Assembly: GCA_020465985.1 (NCBI GenBank)
Contig: JAANYP010003256.1
Location: forward strand, 1 to 64,000
DNA length: 64,000 nucleotides
Origin: Centrapalus pauciflorus
Lineage: Eukaryota > Streptophyta > Magnoliopsida > Asterales > Asteraceae
Direction of reading: 5' to 3'
Shown here: positions 1-10,474 of the stretch, piece by piece
Layout of the letters: each line of letters begins with the position of its first letter
Numbering within the stretch: position 1 is the stretch's first letter
Notes under the pieces: model-generated
What the model was told of the DNA's origin: nothing
The model's input: only the letters and a program-made list of their open reading frames with translations
The model's database searches: none
Program-made: the position numbers and the translations under genes

Positions 1-134
1 AGCTCAGAGGCTTCTATGAAAGAGGGGAGCTCAATGATCCCAAGTTCATGATCATCAGAAGTGAAATTGAGGAACTTGAGGATACAAGGGAAGAACTGGA
101 AAAGATGGTTCAGGATCCTTCTCCATTGATATGA
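1..134 (+). pseudogene. C-terminal end of Family B third ORF (partial)
   Basis: The frame starting at base 3 is open for 43 codons and ends at TGA 132-134. It is charged and helix-prone, with glutamate-rich runs such as EIEELEDTREELEKM, and could form a coiled coil. It lies directly upstream of the 3' noncoding region and LTR of a Family B element, where Sirevirus-like elements carry an extra env-like ORF. The gene starts outside the window, so function cannot be judged. Assignment to the third ORF is by position only. Confidence 0.5.
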
Positions 135-504
135 AGTCCATCTACCGTCTGGGTAGGTGAAGAATGGGAGTTGTCCATCAGTTGGACAGGCTTACCGTTT
201 TCTGCTCCCAACTCAAACAGTCCAAACATCTTGTACATTAGTTGTACATCTTGTACATTAGTTGTACATTATTACATAAGTTGTAATTTTTGCTTTTACA
301 TTAGTTGTAAAATACATTAGTACATTAGTTGTACTCTTGTAAGAACATGTGTTGTTCTAGTGTAATCAAGAATCAGTGTATATATAAACTGATCTTTTAC
401 TTTACTGTAATGTTGTATTTCAATATCAGCAAAATGTACTGTAAAAATATACAGTGATTTTTGATAAGACCAGCTTGGACTGGTTATTGCAAATAGGGGG
501 AGAT
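135..504 (+). other. Family B 3' noncoding region with polypurine tract
   Basis: Noncoding stretch between the ORF stop and the LTR. The purine run AAATAGGGGGAGA at 491-503 directly precedes the LTR start and is the probable plus-strand primer. The same sequence, with one change in the purine run, precedes the 3' LTR of the Family B copy at 58609. Confidence 0.75.
228..335 (+). repeat. Short degenerate TTGTACATTAG repeats
   Basis: The unit TTGTACATTAG and shortened forms (TACATTAGTTGTA) recur about six times in roughly 110 bp, with irregular spacing. This is directly visible. It lies in the 3' untranslated part of the element RNA. Confidence 0.75.
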
Positions 505-1628
505 TGTTAGGCACAAAAAGGCCTCAGTCAAACCTGTTCTACATCTGAGGGGGAGATTTAATAATCAAACCTGTTGATGCATTTGAAGGTTGAATTTAAG
601 GCCTGTTATATGCCTTATTGAAACCTGAAAATGATTTGCAGTATCAGTCTAAAGCTGTTCTATATGTTGCATGTGTTGCAACTAAGACAGTTTGTCCAAG
701 CTGCTCTGTCTGCTGAACAGGCTGGACATAAACTGTCTACGCTGCTCTACACTGTTGAGTAGCTTGGGCATTTTTAAAGTGTTCTGTTCTTTGTGAACAG
801 AACCTGTTCTTTGTGAACAGGCTAAACACTTTATGGAATATGTTTCCAAGTCATCATGTATTGTTTTTGACTACAAGATCAGTTTACAAAGTCGAAGACA
901 AAGTGGAAAACAGAACTGCTCAGCCTGCCCACGCTGTTATGTAACATGAAGACAAAAGGTTATTTGAAAAAGGGTGACAGACCTTTTTCTTATATCAAAA
1001 TAGGCCTTTACAAGGAAGAAAGACGCAAAGTTGACATTCCTAAATTAGTTAAAGGCAATGCAACAGTAGACAAAGTAAAAAGACAAAAGTTCTGCACATG
1101 TGAAGACAAGTCTGCTTTTCAGAAAAGTGCAGAAAAGGTTATGTTGTCTTTTCAACAAGACTTCTCCTTTTTCATTCTGTCTAATGAAGATGTTTCTCTT
1201 AGATCCTCTAAGTGAGTATAAAAGGAAGCTTCTAAGGTCAGAAAGATGTGTGAAGAAAGTTAAGTGCTGAAACCAAGAGTGAACGTGCAAGTGTGATTTT
1301 CATGCATGCAAACCTTCTGTGTAAACCAGCATCTGTGTGTCTAAGCTGTTTTACATAAGCTGTTCCCTTAAGTCTTGTAAACATAGTGAGTGCTTCTCAG
1401 TGAGTGTATTCATTGTATACTAGTTTGAGTTTGTCTTAGACTAGTGAACATACTGTTGTATCTGTCATCTCAGCTTGAACTATTCCGCATTCAAGCTTGT
1501 TTGTAATTAACAAATTGTTGATAATACATACAAACATTGAGAAAAGAGTGTGTAGTTTTTAATTTGCTGTATTCACCCCCCCTCTACAGCTTATAACTAT
1601 ATACTTTGGGAACCTCTCGGGACCTACA
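505..1628 (+). mobile_element. Family B copia 3' LTR
   Basis: It begins TGTTAGGCAC after a polypurine tract, ends GACCTACA, and is about 1124 bp. It matches the two LTRs at 51251-52379 and 58609-59736 throughout, with scattered substitutions. No primer site follows and internal sequence precedes it, so this is the 3' LTR of an element whose body lies to the left of the window. The right flank is TCTAT; the matching left target duplication is out of view. Confidence 0.9.
1217..1224 (+). promoter_or_regulatory. Family B LTR TATA box
   Basis: TATAAAAG about 410 bp before the LTR end. The equivalent positions in the other two Family B LTRs read TATAAAGA (51963) and TATAAAAA (59319), so a TATA-like core is kept in all three. 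It probably marks the U3/R boundary. Confidence 0.6.
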
Positions 1629-1720
1629 TCTATGTCTAAGAAATCAATTGGGTAATGAAAATGTAACTTGAATAGATGGGTCTGTGTCTAACCTGAAACG
1701 CAAAATTGACAGTTGCTACA
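1629..1720. other. Unassigned sequence between Family B and A0
   Basis: About 90 bp that match neither the Family B LTR nor the Family A pol sequence expected to continue from 1721. Nothing recognisable is seen. Confidence 0.5.
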
Positions 1721-1797
1721 CTTTCCCCTGTCATGTGCGTGGAGCACCCACTGTCGACGAACCTTTTGTTGTTTAGACCTGTGGTTATCTCCTGCAC
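1721..1797 (-). pseudogene. A0 pol start (protease active-site region)
   Basis: Minus-strand translation gives NNKRFVDSGCSTHMTG, the aspartic protease active-site region (Asp-Ser-Gly) of plant copia pol. This copy keeps the common DSGCSTHMTG form, where sister copies have CSRH or CSRR. It ends abruptly at 1721. Confidence 0.8.
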
Positions 1798-1812
1798 ATG
1801 AAAGAAAATAGG

Positions 1813-1920
1813 TTAGTTATCACGGGGAACCCAAGCCATAACTGACTTGGTAATACCATTCTCGTCCACATACTTACACTCTTTCAAATACCCATCTCTT
1901 CTTTCAGGTGACTTGGGTCT
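1813..1920 (-). pseudogene. A0 gag C-terminal remnant
   Basis: About 35 codons of the gag C-terminus ending AWVPRDN and TAA (1815-1813), nearly identical to A1-A4. It is joined upstream to leader sequence, so there is no gag start. The conserved pyrimidine tract and GCAG follow the stop. Confidence 0.8.
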
Positions 1921-2220
1921 TAAATCCAATTAAAATCGAATTAATGACAAATTCGAAGGTGTCCTAGAGTCGAAAGTCCACTTAAATTGGAAACCTACTA
2001 AATCCGAAACCAAATTAAATTCGAAAGTCCCCTATTCGACTTTAGTGCAAAGTCGAAATCCAAAGTATATTCCAAATGGCCAAAATCGAAACCACTTTTA
2101 GGAAACTCGAAAGGAGCGTATTTTGGTCAAACTCGAAAATGAGCAAATGAGCAAAACCCTAATTTCTCCTTAACAAAGTCGAGCGCCGCATATTCAAGAA
2201 ACGGCTAATACCTCGAGTTT

Positions 2221-2289
2221 TTCACGTTTTTCAGATTAAATCAATATTTTTACAACTAAAAATATTGATTTTGATGAAAAAAACGTGAA
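2221..2289 (-). other. A0 leader hairpin
   Basis: Inverted repeat with arms TTCACGTTTTT / AAAAACGTGAA and AAATCAATATTTTT / AAAAATATTGATTT around a short loop. It lies about 130-200 nt downstream of the primer site on the minus strand. The same structure is in A2, A3 and A4. Confidence 0.75.
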
Positions 2290-2416
2290 CTACAACAAAG
2301 TATTTCCCGGAATCCAATTTGATAAGCTCGAAAAACTCAACAACACGTGAGATTAACCGTCCAAAAGCGTCAAGAAACCTAGGATGTATCTTTATGAACA
2401 CGAAGAACACCCCGTA

Positions 2417-2429
2417 GACTCTGATACCA
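2417..2429 (-). other. A0 primer binding site
   Basis: The minus strand reads TGGTATCAGAGTC two bases after the LTR end. This is the plant copia site complementary to initiator methionine tRNA (TGGTATCAGAGCC elsewhere in this family), with one change near its 3' end. Confidence 0.8.
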
Positions 2430-2431
2430 CT

Positions 2432-3086
2432 TGTAAGGTCTTGAACTAACAGATCTATCTAGATGCGACACACACCAACGAGTGCGGAATCCTCGTTAGC
2501 GGCTTGACGGATATAACACTCACACGAAACTCGGAGACTACCACAGTGTTGTACGAACGAGTACGAACGAACCTACGCGATGATTCTCCCCGAACAAACA
2601 CAATATCAACTGATAAACTCGAGATCTCCTTTTGCTAATTGCTCACACGAATTCTGCAAAAGTCCTCAAATCATTCAAGTTAATCCCTAATTATAGAGAC
2701 CCATTTGAGTTTGTCATGGGCCAAACTCGAAACAGGCCATAGGCCCATTCGAATTTGTCCCCTTGACAAATTCGAATCTGCCTTATTCGAATTTATACCA
2801 AATTCGAATCTGCCTTTTGTGTAAATTCGAATATGCTCTAAATTCGAATTTCACAAGTCAAACTTCTATTTGAACATATGTTTAACTTATGTTTGAATTA
2901 ATCTTTGGACTTTATGTTTGAACTTCTTGTAATACAGCACATCAAGTTCAAACATACAATCAATAAATATCAAACACACAAAATCACATGTATCAAACAC
3001 TAGTTAATCATTCAATATCTTGTAATATCACTTAGACAAAATGCTAACACACTTAGACTGCTATTGTCACACAGGGTGTACCAACA
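2432..3086 (-). mobile_element. Family A LTR shared by A1 and A0
   Basis: On the minus strand it starts TGTTGGTACACC at 3086 and ends CCTTACA at 2432, 655 bp, matching 37372-38025 (654 bp). A1's polypurine tract lies before it and A0's primer site after it. One LTR therefore serves as 3' LTR of A1 and 5' LTR of A0, the arrangement left by unequal LTR recombination. It is dense in TTCGAA/CTCGAA motifs and carries the TATA-like TATAATTA. Confidence 0.9.
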
Positions 3087-3100
3087 GACTCCCCCTTGAC
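3087..3100 (-). other. A1 polypurine tract
   Basis: The minus strand reads GTCAAGGGGGAGTC immediately before the LTR start. The same tract precedes the LTRs at 15405 and 37372. Confidence 0.85.
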
Positions 3101-3127
3101 GATAGCTTCTAACTATTTACATTTTGA

Positions 3128-6126
3128 TTAAGTACTAGATTTATTTAAATTACTGCCAGCATACAGGCCTTGCTCAATACAATCTTTAACTACATTCTGA
3201 TACTTTCTAGCCTCAAACTCCATATGTGCATCACTCGAGATTTGATGAGTATGTAGAACTTGAAGGTCATCTTTCGAGAGATTAGCTAGGTGCATCGGAT
3301 CGTGTACTCTAAGAATTACTTTTTCTTCAAAGTCTTCCATCACCGCTTCACCTGTTTCACTTTCCGCATACCACCAATTGAGATTATTCAAAACATCTTG
3401 CGGCATTGGCTTGAGAGGGACTTTCTTCAGACATCTAACTAGTTTATATTGAATTATCATCCAAGGTCTACCAGTCAGAGGATCAATTCTAGTATTGTCC
3501 ATTACTCGTTTGCCAACTCTCGGATTGAGCCTTTCAAACTCTCTCCACCTCCCTTCCTTTCTAATGATCTTAGCTATCATTTCAGCGTAAGGGTCGTCGC
3601 CGATATTTATGAGCTCCTTCCATGCCAACGCCTTTATCTCAACCTTTGGCAAGGAGTTGAAATCTTTCAGTCTTCTTCTGAGGTATTGGGCCATCCTTTC
3701 GTTTGATAATGAATAGCTGTAGTTCTCGATCAAAGAACCAACTTAGAATATTTCCTGACAGCTCTCCAGTACCAGGGACGCGCATCTTTTTCTTCAACTC
3801 TAACTCCTTATTCTCTGCCCTGAACCACAGCTTTCTCGTTTCTTTATTTGTAAGATCTCTGGCAGGCTCTTCAGACGATGATTCAGCATTTAAAGCAGCT
3901 TTGACCGCATCTATGTCAATCACTTTATTTCCTTCTGACACATATGTATCTGTGAACGGATTCTGTTGAACGATGATCTCATTCGCCTCATCTTCTTAAT
4001 CAACATATACCTCATCATCAGATTTCCAGTCTGTTATGTCTTCAGGCACGAACTCCCCTTCTTCCAGGTCTTCAACTTCATCCTCAAAATCAAAATCAAA
4101 GTCTAAAGCCTCTTCCTCAATATTCATTAATGATTCAATCATTTCATTCATGTCACTCTCAGTGACCTTTGAGCGACTGGCTTCTCCTCCTTCAACACCA
4201 CTTTGACTAGGCTCCCCCTGAACTTCAGCATGAAGAGCAGCAGGTAAATCTACTGGCTCATTCTCTTTCTGTGCATTGGGATCATCGCCTTCATCATCTC
4301 CCCCTTGCTGCTCCTCCGGATCTCTACAACTCGTCTCCCCCTGAGCCTTTAGATTTTTCGGTAATTGCTCAATGAGGGATCGCATCGATCGAATCTCAGC
4401 AGCTTGAATAGGAACAAAGGTTTTAAGTTCTAGATTCTCTCCCTCCGTCTTTCCAACAGATTTCTTTAACTTAGCATTCTCCTTGTCAACAGTTTCATTA
4501 TGAGCCTGTATTTCACCGATTGCTTTTGTTAACTGAAAAATTTGGACTTGCTGGAAGTCAACCTTGCTCCTCAGCTCAGAAAACCTTTAATTGTCCATGA
4601 AGGTTGATGATGTGGATGGAATGGTTTGGATGGGAGTGCGGATGATTGATGGAGGAACGGATGTTTGAACAGGTGGTGGTGGTGGAATGGGTTCTGATGA
4701 TTGGGAGGTAGGCATTTCTGGCTCAGGAGCAAAGGCTGATGAAGCTCCCTGCATGAAACGGTGCCTTTTGGCCGTCTGCCTGGTTACCAAAGGAGCTACT
4801 TCTTCTTCCTCAAAATCTGAGTCATCTGACTCCCTTGAAGCTGTTCTCCTTCTAACTTCTTCCTCAACCATCACTAATCTCGATCCATATGTCCCTATAT
4901 GAATGGACGGATCTTCGGTCACTGTGTTTGGGGCCTCAACCTCAAACTCTTCAACTTCTTCTGACTCAGAATCAGAAGTTGACTCGGCTTCGCCTGCTGC
5001 TTCAGGTTGATAATCATCAATCTACTTAAAAATGTCAACTTCTCCTTCTGGAGGTTCCAGAAGTTCTCCAACAAGCTCAGCAGTAATTTGCTCATTTGCA
5101 TTCGGACCAGATGCCCATATCTCTTCTAATGTTTGAAGTCTCGGATCAGATATAGGTGGTGCATTTGAAAGACCAGCCTCTTCCGGCTCTTGCACTTGGC
5201 TTGTGGAAGGCCTAGCAGCCTGAGTTTGTCTCGCAGATGGTGTTTGTCTCCTACTCTGTTGCAGAGGCCTCGGTTGTGGCGGTTGCTGTTTTTAACGGTT
5301 GCTGTGGAACTTGCATATCCCCTGCCCAGTTGGCACCTTCCCCAACTTGGAAATCTGGATTGATTACTGCCCCAAACAGTGGTGCCTCCACTGGCCTCGC
5401 TAATCTTCCTCGATGAGCTTGAGAATCTGCAAAGATGCGTTTATCAATCACCGCAACACTTTGAATTTCATTTAGCTGTGGCAGGTTCGGTAGAAAATGT
5501 CTAATCAGCATCATTACGAATCGTGAATATAGCAGAAATCTTTATCGGTCAGGAGCTGTTATTTGTTGAACAAACTCTGTATAGAACATCTCTGAGAAGC
5601 TAAATCGTTGATTGTAAACCAATGCTATCATCCCTGACTGAATCTTTGACACAATGTAATCAAATCCTGCTTTCTTGGCGGCAAAACTCACCATAAAAAC
5701 TTGTGCCAGATATCGCCATTGTCCTATCAGGCCACTCTTCATGAAAGAGGACTTAGCCACGTCCAGGCTATATCCCATTCTGATAAAAGCCGCTTGCCTG
5801 ATTGATAATGGAAAGTCAATCGGTCCATCCTCTTGCTCTTAAGAGCCTAACTGCAGTACTTGCCGTAACATGTCGGCTGAAAACACTAGAGGGTGTCCAG
5901 CGACCCTCGTCCTTAATACTGCTGGGGTAACAGTACAGTCTACTTGTAAATGATCCCAAAACTGACGAACATAGGGGATGACTATCTGAATATTATGTGA
6001 CAGCGCATATGAAATCATTGATCCAACCAAAAAATCCACCATCTGGCGGTATGCTTGTGCCTCTGGAATCTCATGGTTTGGAGAAATGACCATATTATGC
6101 TTAGGAACGAAAATTCTATCTGCCAT
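3128..6126 (-). pseudogene. A1 third (env-like position) ORF, degraded
   Basis: About 1000 codons from ATG (6126-6124, MADRIFVPKHN) to TAA at 3128, broken into several frames. Visible parts in order: a conserved N-terminal region of about 250 residues (QFWDHLQV, VFSADMLRQVLQLGS); a proline/glutamine/arginine-rich stretch near residue 280; an acidic stretch near 390; a probable coiled coil near 520-585; a second acidic stretch near 680; and a conserved basic C-terminal region from about 810 (AWKELINIGDDPYAEMIAKI). I see no signal peptide or clear membrane segment. Position downstream of pol matches the extra ORF of Sireviruses, but an envelope role is not supported by the sequence. It resembles, from memory, an ORF common in plant copia elements. 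Function is unknown. Confidence 0.8.
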
Positions 6127-6128
6127 GT

Positions 6129-6150
6129 CTGCAAAATAAAGCATATAAAA
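6129..6150 (-). promoter_or_regulatory. Splice-acceptor-like site before A1 third ORF
   Basis: The minus strand reads TATGCTTTATTTTGCAG and then, two bases later, the ATG of the third ORF. The T-rich tract ending GCAG fits a plant 3' splice site. The same arrangement is in A3 (27943) and A4 (34336). Confidence 0.55.
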
Positions 6151-8278
6151 TATTAGAATTATTAAGATAGTCACAAACTTGTTTAAATTCAAATTTGTTT
6201 TATTTTGAACTTGTATAAGTACAAAATCCAACATTTATGAATTTCTACAAGTTTGATTTAAATTTTAAGCAAATAATTCCAAAATAATGATAAACTCGAA
6301 TACCAAATTCGAAGCACCAGTCATTCGAGTTTAGTGGCTTATTCGAGTTTAGTGACAAACTCGAACCAGCCATGAACAAACTCGAAGAAGTCGGTGACTT
6401 TAATCACAATATTCCAAGATTATAACCATTTTAGACTTAGAAAATTACATCCATTAGTCCTAATAGGTTCTAATCAAAGATATGTGTAATCAATTTGATG
6501 TTTCACCGGTTCAAAGTTTGTTATTTTGAAATACAAACTTCACACCTCTAAAACCTCAAAATCCGTTAATTTTGGCTCAAATGGAGTCTAAAACCACCTA
6601 AATATTGTACAATACAGTTGATTATACCTAGATTTGCTAGTAGTCTCGAACACAAATGAACAAACCTCGACAAATAGTAGGAAACTCGAAAGTCGGCAAA
6701 CTCGAAGACAAACTCGAAATCGCTCTCAGTAAATTCGAAGGCTTAAAATCGAAACTAGGTGATAATGACTTGTCACTGTTGACCTATTTATATCAACTAC
6801 CTTCGAGTTTGTCTACATTCGAATTTATCAGCAAATTCGAAGAATATGCCAAATTCGAATGAATATTCGATTTTACCTTAAACTCGAATTTAAACTTGAA
6901 AATTTTGAAAATATAGAAAATCTTTGAAATAAATTCAACTTTTACAACTTTTTCGTGTAACGGAATAAACTATGCCAAATCTTTTACCCTAAGCACAAGA
7001 TTTTCACGCAATGTTCATTTTATTCAACTAGGAATGCACCCTCAGTAATTTTGACCATTTTCATAAGTAAAAATAAAATAAAATAAAAAAATAAAAATAA
7101 AAATAAAATAAAATAAACTAAATTAAAGTTAAAATTGTGAACAAAAATTAAACATAGACAAAACTACATTATTTAAAATTTACAACCTATACTAAAACAG
7201 AATATTTTTGACGAGTATAGTCAAAGAAAGGTTCAATCAGATAGCGGTGTCAAATACGCACTTTCAGTATTTAAACTTTCACACTTAGAAATTTTTGATT
7301 CCTCTGATTGTTTGTCGTGACATACATGTCTAGCCGATTGTTGGTCATGACATACATTTCTAGCCGATTGTTGGTATTATTTTCCCTTTAAACATGTTAC
7401 ATTTCGGAATATCCCTTGGCCTTTTTATTTATCATGAAATTATCTTACGTGACTCATACATAGACATACTTTTATGATCAAGGCATACACACAATGATTG
7501 TAACTTTTTGGTATTGCAAACTTTCTTTAAAAGGCAAGCATCTGACACAGGTCTGTATTTACATACAACAAAGTGTCTTAGTTTGTCTTAAGGTTTATTG
7601 TTAAAGCTAGCAGACATCGTGACAGGTCTGTACCGACGTACAACAAAGTGACTTATCTTGCTAACTCGAATCAAAACAGAGGCAACAGGTATGTACTTAC
7701 GTACAACAGAGTTACTTGTTTTGACTCTCAACTCAATATATGATTTTTCTGTTCTTTCCATCTTTAAGATGTATCTGATGTTGCTATACATCCCTAGAAG
7801 GTTTGCATACCTCATTTATAATCAATGTTTGTATGTCTCTAACATAAAAATTAAGACCAATTGGTCATACGTCTAAGGTAGTGACACGTTTGACTTTTTC
7901 TTGAATATTTTATTAGCCTTGAGACTCCCTATATGTATTATGCCTACCAAAATATCAAACCAGATAAAGTGCAACACTTAGAATTTTAGGTGCATTATGT
8001 GTGAAAGCTAAACACTTAGAGCTTGTATTAACTGTGCTAATTTTCGTCACTTTGAACCTATGCATCTAAGACTTAACTCTTTTTCTGATATTCTCTTTTT
8101 TTTTTAATTTTTTATGGTTTTCTCTCTTTTTTCTTTTGTTTTTTCATAAATAAAAGTAAAAAAATATAATATCCTACTAACTTACTATAAATGGAAACTA
8201 TCCTAATTTACTAAACTTACTATAGAAAAAAAGAAAAGTTACTGCTATAAAAGGAAATAAAACTCTACTAAGGTCAAC
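6151..8278 (-). other. A1 noncoding spacer between pol and third ORF
   Basis: About 2.1 kb with no credible ORF, homologous to 25815-27943 in A3. The part nearest the third ORF (about 6290-6900) is rich in TTCGAA/CTCGAA motifs. An A/T-only run (AAAATAAAAT type) lies near 7070-7120. A single nonterminal open frame on the opposite strand (6656-6862) is not conserved as protein. Retention in two copies argues for an RNA-level or promoter role (inference). Confidence 0.75.
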
Positions 8279-9181
8279 TTACTCTGGATTACGCATTCCG
8301 TTTAGTTGAATCAAATACTCAAAACGTGACTTATCAAAAGCTTTGGTAAATAAATCAGCATTATTATCATTCGTTGCCACTTTTACCAGCTTGATTAAGT
8401 TCTTTTCAGCACAATCACATATAAAATGATGTCTTATGTCTATGTGCTTGGTTTTATTATGTTTAACTGGATTATTAGTTATGGCAATTGTTCACTGGTT
8501 ATCTATCCTAATAGGAGTATGAGTGTAAGTCAAACCATAATCCCGCAATTATTGTTGTATCCACAGAACCTGTGAACAGCAACTACCAGCAGCAACGTAT
8601 TCGGCCTCGCACGTTGACATGGCTACCGAAGTCTTTTTCTTGCATTGCCAGGAAACGAGCCTCCCACGTAGGAACTAACAACCTCAAGTTGTTGACTTGC
8701 GCGTCAAGCTGCATCCTCCGTAGTCTGAATCCGTGCCTCCAATTCCAGATCGCCCTCCGCGTGATTCCAAAGTCCCAGCTTCGGTTTCGACTTGAGGTAT
8801 CGTAGAATCCGCTTCACAGCTTTCATGTGCATCTCTTTCTGATTAGTTTGAGACCTAGCACAAATACAAACAGCAAACATAATATCAGGTCTTGAAGCAG
8901 TTAAACACATAAGTGACCCAATCATGGCCCGATATAACGTCGGATCCACATCGGTATCACTTTCAGTACCCGGTCCGAGATTGTGATTCACTTGAATCGG
9001 CGTGCTGAAATGAGCTGTCAGTTTTGTCCCTTCCATCCCGAAGCGCTCTAATATGTCGTAGACATACTTCGTCTGATGTATAAACATCCCCTCCTTCTTT
9101 TGGTCAACTTGCAAACCCAGAAAGAAATTCAACTCACCCATTGCACTCATCTCGAATTATCACTTCATCACCTTTTCAAAA
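8279..9181 (-). pseudogene. A1 pol C-terminal part: end of RT and RNase H
   Basis: Minus-strand translation shows SAMGELNFFLGLQVDQKKEG, then LTASRPDIMFAVCICAR, then RNase H sequence around ITNNPVKHNKTKHI, ending GMRNPE and TAA (8281-8279). A short deletion near 8735 shifts the frame between LELE and the RNase H part, and there are further stops near 9160 and 8490. At 9181 the coding sequence is cut by element A2; it continues at 16083. Confidence 0.85.
9177..9181. repeat. Target-site duplication (left) of A2
   Basis: CAAAA directly before TGTTAGTAC. The same five bases follow the 3' LTR at 16083-16087. Removing A2 and one copy restores continuous A1 RT sequence. Confidence 0.95.
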
Positions 9182-9858
9182 TGTTAGTACACCCTGTGTG
9201 ACGATAGCAGTCTAAGTGATCTAGCATTTTGGTTTAAGTAATATTCAAAGTATTGGGAATTAACGAGTATTTGATATATATGTTTATATATGTTTGATAG
9301 TTATTGATTGTATGTTTGGACTTGATGTAACGTATTACAAGAACTTCAAACATAAAGTTCGAAGATAAATTCAAGCATAAGTTGAAAACGTAAGTTTCAA
9401 TACTAAGTTAAATATGAGAAAGAGTAAATTCGAATTCACTAAGGACTGGATTCGAATCTATGACAGATTCGAATGTGTTCGTTAGGCAGATTCGAATGTA
9501 CATCATAAGGTAGTTTCGAGAGTGTCAAGGGGACAAACTCGAATGGGCCTTGGGCATGATTCGAGTTTGGCCCATGACAAACTCGAATGAGCCTCTATAA
9601 TTAGGGATTAACTCGAATCATTAGGGGACTTTTGCAGAATTCGTGAGGGATTAAGCAAATAGGCGATCTCGAGTTTATCAGCTAATTGAGTGTTGTTTCA
9701 GAGAGAATCTTCTAGTAGGTGCGTTCTTGTTAGTTCGTACAGCTCGTTGATAGCCTCCATGTTCCGTGTGAGAGTTGTTTCCGTCAACCCGTTAACGAGG
9801 ATTCCGCACTCGTTGACGGTCTCGCGTCTAGATAGATCCGTAGTGTGTAGACCTTACA
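9182..9858 (+). mobile_element. A2 5' LTR
   Basis: It starts TGTTAGTACACCC and ends GACCTTACA, 677 bp, paired with 15405-16082. It contains many TTCGAA and CTCGAA motifs between about 9425 and 9680. Confidence 0.95.
9596..9603 (+). promoter_or_regulatory. A2 5' LTR TATA-like element
   Basis: TATAATTA in the context CCTCTATAATTAGGG. The same sequence is kept in all Family A LTRs seen (for example 37763-37770). Probable core promoter; assignment is by motif only. Confidence 0.45.
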
Positions 9859-9860
9859 AG

Positions 9861-9873
9861 TGGTATCAGAGCC
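9861..9873 (+). other. A2 primer binding site
   Basis: TGGTATCAGAGCC two bases after the LTR end, matching the initiator methionine tRNA 3' end as in most plant copia elements. Confidence 0.9.
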
Positions 9874-10474
9874 AGCGGGGTGTTCTTAGTGTTCTTCGTG
9901 TTCATCTAGATACATCCTAGGTTTCTTGACGCTTTTGGACGGTTAATCTCTCAAGTTTTTCGTGTTTTTCGTGTTTTTCGAGCTTATCAAATTGGGATCC
10001 GGGAAATACTTCGTGTTTTTCACGTTTTTGATCGAAATCAATATTTCTCGTTGTAAAAATATTGATTTAATCGGCAAAACGTTAAAAAATCGAGGTATTG
10101 GCCGTTTTTCGAGTTTGCGGCGCTCGAATCTGTTAGGAGTAATTACGGTTTTTCTTAGTCTCGAGTCTAACCAAAATCCGCTCCTTTCGAGTTTGCTCAA
10201 CAGAGAATTCGAGTTTATTTGATTCGAGTTTGGACTATAGTCGAACAGGGTGATTCGAATTTGCTGGGTATTCGAGTTTGTCTTGACCTTAGAGTTTGGA
10301 GACTTTCGAATCTGTCATTTATTTCAAATTTAATTGAATTTCAGAACTTAATTGAATTTAATCCCAACTAGGTTTAAACTTAATTATATTCGAATTTACC
10401 TAAATTCGAAAGAATTAACTTAAATTAGTTTCGAATTAAATTTATTAAGTTACAATTCAATTACTTTTGAAACA
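9874..10474 (+). other. A2 leader
   Basis: About 600 nt of noncoding leader between primer site and gag ATG. It holds a hairpin at 10021-10083 and a run of TCGAGTTTG/TTCGAATTT motifs from about 10100 to 10420. The ORFs on both strands here arise from the motif run and look spurious. Confidence 0.75.
10021..10083 (+). other. A2 leader hairpin
   Basis: Outer arm CACGTTTTT pairs imperfectly with CAAAACGTT, and inner arm AAATCAATATTTC with AAATATTGATTT. Same place and shape as in A0, A3 and A4. Confidence 0.65.

Larger units (their letters stand above)
1721..2431 (-). mobile_element. Family A fragment A0 (gag-deleted 5' end)
   Basis: Read on the minus strand from 2431 down: primer site, leader with hairpin, then a direct join from leader to the last codons of gag at 1920/1921, then the gag stop, the acceptor-like tract and the first codons of pol. 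It is cut at 1721 inside the protease. Almost all of gag is missing. The same leader-to-gag junction is found in copy A4 at about 31341. The LTR at 2432-3086 acts as its 5' LTR. Confidence 0.85.

Noticed and set aside
946..1290. Open frames on both strands inside the Family B LTR
   Set aside because: They lie wholly within the LTR and are not kept in the other two LTRs of this family.
1629..1633. TCTAT as a target-site duplication of the left Family B copy
   Set aside because: The 5' end of that element is outside the window, so it cannot be confirmed.
9861..9873. tRNA-like sequences next to LTRs
   Set aside because: These are primer binding sites of 12-19 bp and not tRNA genes; no cloverleaf follows.
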